A stretch of DNA of 64,000 bases from JAGXQV01 sp964527565 (GTDB lineage: Bacteria; Pseudomonadota; Gammaproteobacteria; Burkholderiales; Sulfuricellaceae), in contig CAZGOY010000012.1 in assembly GCA_964527565.1 (NCBI GenBank), positions 1 to 64,000 on the forward strand, given 5' to 3'. The translations under genes were made by a program, and so were the position numbers. The notes under the pieces are model-generated. The model was not told the DNA's origin and searched no databases. It saw nothing but the letters and a program-made list of their open reading frames with translations. Below, piece after piece: positions 35,577 to 41,227 of this stretch. Position 1 is the first letter of the stretch; every line of letters begins with the position of its first letter.

Positions 35577-36919
35577 ACGGTTGTGTCCAGATTCAATGCG
35601 CTTGCCATTTCTTTCAGTTTGGCCCGTTCCAGCTTGCCCAGCGCATTGCGCGGTAGCACGGCAACACGGATTATCCGGCGCGGACGTAACGCCCCGGCCA
35701 GATGAGCGCGACACCAGGCTTCCAGTTGCGCCAGGTCGATTTCCCCCACCACCAGCGCCGTCACCCGCTCACCCCATACCGGATCGGGCAGGGCGGTAAC
35801 GGCAGCGTCGCGCAGGCCCGGAAAGCGCATCAAGGTCTCTTCCACCACGGCAGGGTGCAGGTTGACGCCGCCGCTGACCAGCATGTCGTCGCGTCGGCCC
35901 AGCACGTGCAGCATGCCGTCAGCGTCGAGCTTTCCGCAATCGCCGCTGGTGAACCAGTCCGCATCCAGCCCGCCTCCCGGCACCAACTCGGGGTTGGCAT
36001 AACCCGCCATCAGTGCCGCGCCGCGTATCTGTACGGCCCCTACGCCCGCGGCATCCGCGTCGCGGATGCGCACTTCGAAGCCGGGCAGCGGGCGCCCCGC
36101 GCAACCGGGCGTCCAGTCCTCCGGCAAGGGCGACAAGGTCGCCACTTGCGAGGCGGCTTCGCTCATGCCGTAACTGACGGCAAGCGGCCACCCCGATGCG
36201 CGCGCGCGCCCGGCAAGCTCCCCGGACAATGCGCCGCCGCCGCACAGGACGTATTGGAGACTATCCGGCGGCGCGGCGCCATGACTGATGTCAAGGATAC
36301 GTGCCAGCATCGGCGGTACCAGGGAAATATGCGTGACGCGGCTGGTGTGCAGGTCTTTCCATGCGCGCCCGGCATCGAATGCTTCATGCAACAATACGGT
36401 GGCGCGCGCCGCGGCACAGCGCCACAGGATCGCCATGCCGCCGACGTGATAGAGCGGCAGGCAATCCAGCCAAATGTCGCCGGCGTGTAGCGGCAGTACC
36501 CGTTGTGACGCGGCAACCGAGGCCGCCAGGTTTCCGGCGCTCAGCATCACGCCCTTGGGCGCGCCTTCGCTGCCGCTGGTGGCGATAATCAGTTCGACCG
36601 GAGAGGGCGGCGTGCCGGGTGAGCGCGCATATTGCGCCCCGCATTGTTCCAGCAGGGCGGCGCGCCTTGGTTGTGAAAGTGCGGGGTTGAGGGGCAGCAA
36701 GGGAACACCCGCAAAGGAGCAGGCATACGCGGCGAAGGCCAGTTCGCGCGACGAAGCCGAGGTGACCGCCGTGACGCGGCTTCCGCCATGGTCTGCGGCG
36801 TTCCGCCGTCCATGCGCGGCCAGCGCGGCAAAGGAAAGTTCCTCCGTGCCGGTAATCAGCGCGATGGACTGCGGCGCAACAGCGGCGGCGTTATCGATCC
36901 AGGCGGCGAGTTGGTTCAA
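35573..36919 (-). CDS. menE: o-Succinylbenzoate-CoA ligase MenE
   Basis: A 448-residue AMP-forming ligase that activates o-succinylbenzoate. The P-loop is TSGSEGAPKGV. The adenylate site is SYGMSEAASQ, with FTSGDCGKLDADGMLHVLGRRDD and the C-terminal lysine in ALGKLERAKL. The frame is open to 37051, but that part crosses a REP-like repeat. I chose TTG at 36919, which starts NQLAAWID and gives a length close to E. coli MenE (451). A short upstream frame ends on this TTG. Domains are intact. Confidence 0.9.
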   Translation of the reverse strand: MNQLAAWIDNAAAVAPQSIALITGTEELSFAALAAHGRRNAADHGGSRVTAVTSASSRELAFAAYACSFAGVPLLPLNPALSQPRRAALLEQCGAQYARSPGTPPSPVELIIATSGSEGAPKGVMLSAGNLAASVAASQRVLPLHAGDIWLDCLPLYHVGGMAILWRCAAARATVLLHEAFDAGRAWKDLHTSRVTHISLVPPMLARILDISHGAAPPDSLQYVLCGGGALSGELAGRARASGWPLAVSYGMSEAASQVATLSPLPEDWTPGCAGRPLPGFEVRIRDADAAGVGAVQIRGAALMAGYANPELVPGGGLDADWFTSGDCGKLDADGMLHVLGRRDDMLVSGGVNLHPAVVEETLMRFPGLRDAAVTALPDPVWGERVTALVVGEIDLAQLEAWCRAHLAGALRPRRIIRVAVLPRNALGKLERAKLKEMASALNLDTTV

Positions 36920-36942
36920 CGGGGCAAGCTCAAATGTTTCAT
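36916..36942 (-). other. Possible 8-residue leader ORF overlapping the menE start
   Basis: ATG at 36942 opens a frame of eight codons (MKHLSLPR) that stops at 36918-36916 with TGA sharing two bases with the TTG chosen for menE. AGGAAGGG lies about 12 bases before the ATG. Translation of this frame could deliver ribosomes to the weak TTG start. The alternative is a frameshift that would make MKH the true menE start. Confidence 0.35.
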
Positions 36943-36960
36943 AAAAATGTTGCCCTTCCT

Positions 36961-37042
36961 GTGGGAGGGGGCTTGCCCCCGAGTTTTTTCGTTCAGCAGG
37001 AAAAAAGTTAAAATCTCGCGGCCATACCCGACAGCCTGTCGG
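36961..37042. repeat. REP-like palindromic elements
   Basis: GTGGGAGGGGGCTTGCCCCCG at 36961-36981 contains a perfect GGGGGC/GCCCCC hairpin followed by GAGTTTTTT. CCGACAG/CTGTCGG forms a second hairpin at 37028-37042. The first matches the general form of extragenic palindromes in Pseudomonas and betaproteobacteria. They lie between ubiE and menE. Confidence 0.6.
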
Positions 37043-37055
37043 CTTGGGCACAAGA

Positions 37056-37095
37056 GGCCGCTCCCACGGGGTTGGGTGGTATTCATGAAAAATCC
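37056..37095. repeat. Direct repeat copy 1 flanking ubiE
   Basis: The stretch from GGCCGCTCCCACGGGG through TTGGGTGGT to ATGAAAAATC is nearly repeated at 37845-37884. It sits just after the ubiE stop (minus strand). It looks like a dispersed extragenic repeat, not a gene. Confidence 0.6.
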
Positions 37096-37102
37096 GGGCA
37101 AG

Positions 37103-37819
37103 CTATTTGGTGGCGGAGTGGATGCAGGCAATGCCGAACGTCAGATTGCGGTAGCGCACGTCACGGAAACCGGCGTTTTCGACGATGCCCTTCATTTCTT
37201 CCTGGTGCGGAAAGCGGCGGATGGATTCCACCAGATAGGTGTAGGCTTCCGGTTCGCGGGCAATCCAGGCGCCGAGACGCGGAATGACCGTAAAGGAAAA
37301 CAGATTGTAGAAAGGGCGCACCAGCGCCCAGGGGCGGGAAAACTCCAGGCACAGGAAGCGCCCGCCCGGCTTGAGCACGCGGTGGATTTCCGCCAGCGCG
37401 CGATCCATGCGCGTGACGTTGCGGATGCCGAAAGCGATGGTCAAGGTATCCACCGAATCATCGGCCAGCGGCAGCGCCTCGCCGGTACCCGACAGCCAGC
37501 CGATGTGGCGCAAACCGCGTGCCTGGCCGTGGCGCATCATCGCCAGGCTGGGGTCGCACACCATGACCGTGCGGTCTGCCGCTGCCAGCAAGGCGGCCAC
37601 GTCGCCCGTGCCGCCTGCCAGGTCGACGATCACCTGTCCCTTCGCCGGACGCGCTTCCCTGGCAAAACGGCGTTTCCACAAGCGGTGGATGCCCATGCTC
37701 ATGGCGTCGTTCATCAGGTCGTAACGCGGCGCCACCGCCTGGAACACGCGCCGGATGCGGCGCTCGCGCTCGTTCTCCTCAACGGTCTGAAAACCGAAAC
37801 TGCGTGAAATGTCGTTCAT
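37103..37819 (-). CDS. ubiE: Ubiquinone/menaquinone C-methyltransferase UbiE (MenG)
   Basis: A 238-residue SAM-dependent enzyme that methylates demethylmenaquinone and the ubiquinone benzoquinol intermediate. Motif I is VDLAGGTGDVAALL, and the family signatures RYDLMNDAMSMGIHRLWK near 35 and AFGIRNVTRMDRALAE near 140 are present. I chose ATG at 37819 (MNDISRSFGFQTV); the open frame upstream crosses a repeat. Its place next to menE suggests use in menaquinone synthesis, though it normally serves both quinones. Confidence 0.94.
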   Translation of the reverse strand: MNDISRSFGFQTVEENERERRIRRVFQAVAPRYDLMNDAMSMGIHRLWKRRFAREARPAKGQVIVDLAGGTGDVAALLAAADRTVMVCDPSLAMMRHGQARGLRHIGWLSGTGEALPLADDSVDTLTIAFGIRNVTRMDRALAEIHRVLKPGGRFLCLEFSRPWALVRPFYNLFSFTVIPRLGAWIAREPEAYTYLVESIRRFPHQEEMKGIVENAGFRDVRYRNLTFGIACIHSATK

Positions 37820-37844
37820 GGAAAATCGTCCTGTATTTTTACTA

Positions 37845-37884
37845 CCCGCTCCCACGGGGATTGGTGGTTTTTTATGAAAAATCT
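37845..37884. repeat. Direct repeat copy 2 flanking ubiE
   Basis: It matches copy 1 at 37056-37095: CGCTCCCACGGGG, a TTGGTGGT segment and ATGAAAAATC occur in the same order and spacing. It lies in the 83-base gap between ubiE and the toxin gene, where it forms most of the ubiE leader. Confidence 0.6.
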
Positions 37885-37902
37885 GCGCTAACAAAAACCA
37901 TT

Positions 37903-38187
37903 TCAGGTTGGAAATTTTCGTGCAGTATGCACGATATTCAATATCTGGATTTCATCCTTTGAAACCCGGATGAAAGCGATATAGGGGAGACGGTTTATCA
38001 CCACTTCACGCGCACCGGGGATGCGGTTGCTTGTGCGTACTCGTTCGGGGAAATCCAGGAGCTTTTCAAGTTGTTCGACGATACGACGTTCAATGACTTC
38101 GGCGGTTGCCACACCCGCGTGCAGGTAGTAATACGCGAGGATGTTTTCAAAGTCAGAAAGCGCTTCGTTCGTCCAAACAATGTGCAT
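37903..38187 (-). CDS. RelE/ParE-family toxin
   Basis: A 94-residue protein with the RelE/ParE fold pattern: VWTNEALSDFENILAYY at the start, RTSNRIPGAREVVINRLPYIAFIRV in two short blocks, and a C-terminal IQILNIVHTARK. ParE members poison gyrase and RelE members cleave mRNA; the sequence alone does not decide. It follows its antitoxin gene by 2 bases. Confidence 0.88.
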   Translation of the reverse strand: MHIVWTNEALSDFENILAYYYLHAGVATAEVIERRIVEQLEKLLDFPERVRTSNRIPGAREVVINRLPYIAFIRVSKDEIQILNIVHTARKFPT

Positions 38188-38189
38188 TG

Positions 38190-38510
38190 TTATGAGGCTG
38201 AATTCGAGAGCCTCGCCTTGAGGCGAGCGCGGACTTGCCGCATAGCGTCTTCGTGCTCGATCAGTGCGGTTTCCCCGCTATCGATGCGGCGCAAGGTGTT
38301 GGTCACCTTTTCGAGAACCCAAGCATCATATTCAGGCTCTTTGTCCATCATCATTTCCGGGAGAATCGTATCGGCGGCGTCCTGGATCGAAATCATGATG
38401 CCAACAGGCCGGTTGTTCCTGGTGATAACAATTGGTTCGCGTTGCGCCGCATCAAGAAATTCCCCGAAGTGGTTTTTAACGTCTCGCGCCGTCATGACTT
38501 TCATGCTCAT
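38190..38510 (-). CDS. Phd/YefM-family antitoxin
   Basis: A 106-residue antitoxin. The N-terminal Phd/YefM DNA-binding part (MKVMTARDVKNHFGEFLD, then EPIVITRNNRPVGIMIS) is followed by a flexible acidic C-terminal half that should wrap the toxin. ATG at 38510 is preceded by AAAGGGG. It is the first gene of the pair, and a palindrome lies 25 bases upstream. Confidence 0.9.
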   Translation of the reverse strand: MSMKVMTARDVKNHFGEFLDAAQREPIVITRNNRPVGIMISIQDAADTILPEMMMDKEPEYDAWVLEKVTNTLRRIDSGETALIEHEDAMRQVRARLKARLSNSAS

Positions 38511-38534
38511 ACCCCTTTAGGACGCTAATTATTG

Positions 38535-38558
38535 TGTCCATTGTATCCACAGTGGACA
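38535..38558. promoter_or_regulatory. Palindromic operator candidate of the Phd/RelE pair
   Basis: TGTCCA at 38535-38540 and TGGACA at 38553-38558 form an inverted repeat. The centre TTGTATCCACAG is partly symmetric. It lies 25 bases before the antitoxin start, where Phd-type repressors usually bind. The rest of 38511-38797 holds no gene I can support. Confidence 0.5.
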
Positions 38559-38797
38559 TATTGGCAAGGGCATCATCCGATGGAATGGCAAAGCAATTCA
38601 CGATTGGCGCCTGTTATGGCTTTCGGAGGTCGCATGGAGGAAATCCATGCCGAAAGGCGGCACAGACTGAGCTGGCGATCCACTTACGGCCCCGAGGGGT
38701 GATAGGCGGCTGGCGGCCCAAGTTGGCGACCTTGGTTGCCTCATCATGCCTTTCGGCAAGGGCAAGTCAGCCTGATAACGCCACCAGCCGCCTTTAA

Positions 38798-38857
38798 CTA
38801 CAAGGAAATCCAGCCGTATGCTTTGGCGACGGCAGCATCCAGCGTTTTACGGGCATT
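38798..38857 (-). pseudogene. C-terminal scrap of a second MmeI-like enzyme gene
   Basis: Read on the minus strand, 38798-38857 encodes NARKTLDAAVAKAYGW followed by ISL and a stop. The intact enzyme encoded at 41228-44077 has NAHKTLDAAVAKAYGW near its C-terminus. The match covers 16 residues, with one difference. Upstream the frame loses similarity. It looks like the leftover tail of a lost or rearranged homologue. Confidence 0.6.
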
Positions 38858-39122
38858 AGGGCAGTTTGAGCAGGATGCCGATCAGCAGGGCCATTTGCGC
38901 CATCGCCAAGCTCACCATCCATTTGATGGATTCGGCCTTGTGTTCGGCAAAGCGGGTCTCCATCCTTGATTCCAGCCGCTCGATGTCCCGTTTGGTGGCG
39001 ATTCCCGATTCGCTCTGCGCTTCCCTGAAAGCGTTCGCTACTGCTTCCGCCTGCTTCTCGGTGAAGTCTGCGGATTTCAGTTCCCGAATGAGCTTGTGAG
39101 TATCAAAGGTCAGAGCTCTCAT
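38856..39122 (-). CDS. Small coiled-coil protein with C-terminal membrane helix (DUF1640-like)
   Basis: An 88-residue protein. It starts FDTHKLIRELKSADFTEKQA, followed by a charged coiled coil (about 25-62), and ends in one hydrophobic helix (WMVSLAMAQMALLIGILLKL). This is the layout of the DUF1640/CCDC90-like family, small tail-anchored proteins often found near toxin-antitoxin or restriction genes. Function is unknown. I chose ATG at 39122 over the upstream in-frame start at 39158. Confidence 0.7.
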   Translation of the reverse strand: MRALTFDTHKLIRELKSADFTEKQAEAVANAFREAQSESGIATKRDIERLESRMETRFAEHKAESIKWMVSLAMAQMALLIGILLKLP

Positions 39123-39195
39123 GGTTTTGATCTTGGACGATGGCCGTCCGGGTGTCAAGGATCACCACCCTGTAAGAGTGTAAGAGCAAGATAGT

Positions 39196-39229
39196 AATGT
39201 CCGGTCTTGGCAAGGTAGAAATGTCCGCT
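39196..39229. mobile_element. Insertion-sequence end remnant
   Basis: AATGTCCG at 39196-39203 is repeated as AAATGTCCGC at 39219-39228, directly upstream of a transposase start. Paired short terminal motifs of this kind occur at ends of ISNCY-like elements. No matching right end was found nearby. Confidence 0.4.
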
Positions 39230-39251
39230 TTGGAATTTGGCGAGGCATGGT

Positions 39252-39557
39252 ATGAGAGATCGGATCGAGATGAGCAAAAAGGAGTTGGAACGGCTGGAGG
39301 TTATCCGGCGGGTCACAGACGGGGTTATCAGTCAGCGACAGGCTGCGCGGCAACTCAAGGTGTCGGAGCGGCAAATGTCGGTCGGCATTCAGGCGCAAAG
39401 CGAAAGCAGCGAGACCGTCAAGGAACGCACCGTCAATGGCCGCAAGGTCAACACCCTATTCACCCAGGCCAGGTCAAGTGGCTCAAATGCTGCGCCCCCT
39501 TCAAGCTGCATAAGGCGCACCGATCCCTGCCACCTCTTCAACAATGCGCTGGCGTAA
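39252..39557 (+). pseudogene. Truncated transposase (ISNCY-like N-terminus)
   Basis: The first 43 codons encode a helix-turn-helix start typical of ISNCY-type transposases (KKELERLEVIRRVTDGVIS, then RQAARQLKVSERQ). Similarity ends near 39380. The rest of the frame, to a stop at 39557, is low-quality sequence unlike a transposase. No DDE domain follows, so this is a dead 5' fragment. Confidence 0.7.
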
Positions 39558-39638
39558 GTTGCTGACGGGGGCGGGGTAACCGCAGCCAAAGAGGTAATCA
39601 CGAATCTGGTCAATTGACCGCCGCATATCGGGCATGGG

Positions 39639-40265
39639 TCAGCAATACTCTGGATAGGTTGGAAAATCTGAAAGGCCGATCATTCGGTCTGCCCATGTCA
39701 GTTCATTTTTTGCGTACTCATCCCAGCAATCCGCCAGATATGCAAGGCGGGCAATGCCGTTGTCAGTCCAGCGATACCGGAGATCCGGCTGCTGGCATAC
39801 CCATGGCGTGATCCCCAAGTCAATGGAGAACGCAACGCCCGCACACAAAGCGATGTCCAGGTCGGCACAACGCCAACGCGACTGGTGCTGGGAAATGCGT
39901 TTGTGTCCGTGGAAGTAGGCTTGCAATCTCCGGGCGGCATCATCAATCTGCTGCCGGCCATTCCACGATGTGTCATTCGCTAAAAAATTATGCTCCACGA
40001 CTAAACGCAGTTGCAGCAGCCAACCGGCGACATCATGTTTTTCGGCCTGCTGATATTTCCCCGCCACCGCAGTGCATGCCATCCAGAGGAAAAAGCGTGA
40101 AGCTTTTTGCCCGGATTTTCTGGTCCAGACGGACAATTCGCTTGGCATCGTCGGTTTGCCTTGATCCAGCTTTGCAATCATCCTGTGCAAGGCATCGCGA
40201 ACCCGGATGGCTTGAAGCCGCTCTTCCGAAATGTCTGCGTCAGGCATGTTTTTTCGAGCCAGCAT
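39639..40265 (-). CDS. Hypothetical protein
   Basis: A 208-residue soluble protein that I do not recognise. Composition is normal for a real protein: it is rich in tryptophan, arginine and aspartate, with no membrane segment and no signal peptide. ATG at 40247 is an alternative start (202 residues). GC content is lower than in core genes. It sits alone between transposase debris and a non-coding stretch, so it is likely horizontally acquired. Confidence 0.5.
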   Translation of the reverse strand: MLARKNMPDADISEERLQAIRVRDALHRMIAKLDQGKPTMPSELSVWTRKSGQKASRFFLWMACTAVAGKYQQAEKHDVAGWLLQLRLVVEHNFLANDTSWNGRQQIDDAARRLQAYFHGHKRISQHQSRWRCADLDIALCAGVAFSIDLGITPWVCQQPDLRYRWTDNGIARLAYLADCWDEYAKNELTWADRMIGLSDFPTYPEYC

Positions 40266-40410
40266 AGGGCGTTAAAATGCGACCGTTATCGGCACCAAAC
40301 TCGTTTGCATTTAGACGGTTGGGGATTTCTTCTCCGCCATCGGCAAGGCCGCCAAGGAACTTGATAGCCGCAATCACCGTTAATATGTGCCGTCACGGTA
40401 TCATGTACCT

Positions 40411-40548
40411 ATGATCATGTTTCTCGGAATCATGCTGCCATTCATGGCGCTGCTCTTGCCCTATGTGTTCGGGCCTGTCCTGTTTGTTTTTCTGATAACC
40501 TGCGTCATCAAGGTTCTGACGGCTTTTTCTGACATTTCAGCCCCGTAG
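40411..40548 (+). CDS. Possible small hydrophobic protein
   Basis: A 45-codon frame with ATG at 40411 (another at 40417) and TAG at 40546. The peptide is almost wholly hydrophobic (FLGIMLPFMALLLPYVFGPV) with two short helical stretches and a polar tail. No clear ribosome-binding site is visible. It could be a small membrane protein or chance. Confidence 0.3.
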   Translation: MIMFLGIMLPFMALLLPYVFGPVLFVFLITCVIKVLTAFSDISAP

Positions 40549-40559
40549 TTCGCGGTTCC

Positions 40560-40591
40560 GGTGCAATGCGCTGCGCTGCGCGGATTGCACC
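40560..40591. repeat. Short palindromic repeat
   Basis: GGTGCAAT at 40560-40567 is the exact reverse complement of ATTGCACC at 40584-40591. The loop is a run of GCGCTGC. Repeats of this form are scattered through many proteobacterial genomes. In the rest of 40266-40816 I see no gene apart from the small frame noted. Confidence 0.5.
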
Positions 40592-40816
40592 CTACGATTG
40601 CTGGGGATGGCTGCAACAGAAAAGGAGCGGCGGTTAGGATGGGCGGGTATTTCCATCACGGCCCCGAAGGGTTCCCGGCAACCCGGCTGTGCTCTAACCG
40701 TCGCCCCGCAACTCTATGGCAACCCACACAAACAATCAAGGCCGGTTGCGTGGCAATTCATCGCCCATTGAAACAATCAGAACCAGGAAGTGGCAAGGTG
40801 GGGGGCTCTTATTTTC

Positions 40817-41206
40817 TTATCCCGCCGGATTGGATAGTTGGCTTGTCGCATCCGCATAAGCGACATCTGCAAATTTGCCATCCTGGAAAACCGGCCAGTA
40901 GTCCACCCGCGTGATGGCGCGTCCGGCGCTGTCGAAGACGATGATGACCCAGCGCGCCATGACAGCCATATCGCCGCAAGCGACTCCCAGCCCCAGGATT
41001 TCCGCCCAATGCTGGAAGTAGTCATCCTTCCAGCGCGGTGCATGGGAGAGGCGTTCCTGTTCCTCCAGGCGCCAGAGATCAAGCGGATCATCGGCCATGC
41101 TCAACGCGTAAATTTCCGCGACGGGCTGCCGGATTTCCGGTGGGGTGCCGGTGCGGTACCAGCCCTCAAAGAAGACGATGCCGCTTTGGATGTCAATGCC
41201 GGACAT
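40817..41206 (-). CDS. Hypothetical protein downstream of the restriction-modification gene
   Basis: A 129-residue soluble protein that I do not recognise. It is acidic and tryptophan-rich, with a start like GIVFFEGWYRTGTPPE and several predicted strands and helices. It begins 21 bases after the end of the MmeI-like enzyme gene on the same strand and may be cotranscribed. Any link to restriction is inferred from position only. Confidence 0.55.
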   Translation of the reverse strand: MSGIDIQSGIVFFEGWYRTGTPPEIRQPVAEIYALSMADDPLDLWRLEEQERLSHAPRWKDDYFQHWAEILGLGVACGDMAVMARWVIIVFDSAGRAITRVDYWPVFQDGKFADVAYADATSQLSNPAG

Positions 41207-41227
41207 GGCGGGTGATGGCGCGGCGGT

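Noticed and set aside
36967..36989. Hairpin with a T run, read as a plus-strand terminator
   Set aside because: No plus-strand gene lies upstream within 2.7 kb. The sequence fits a REP-like palindrome better, so I list it as a repeat.
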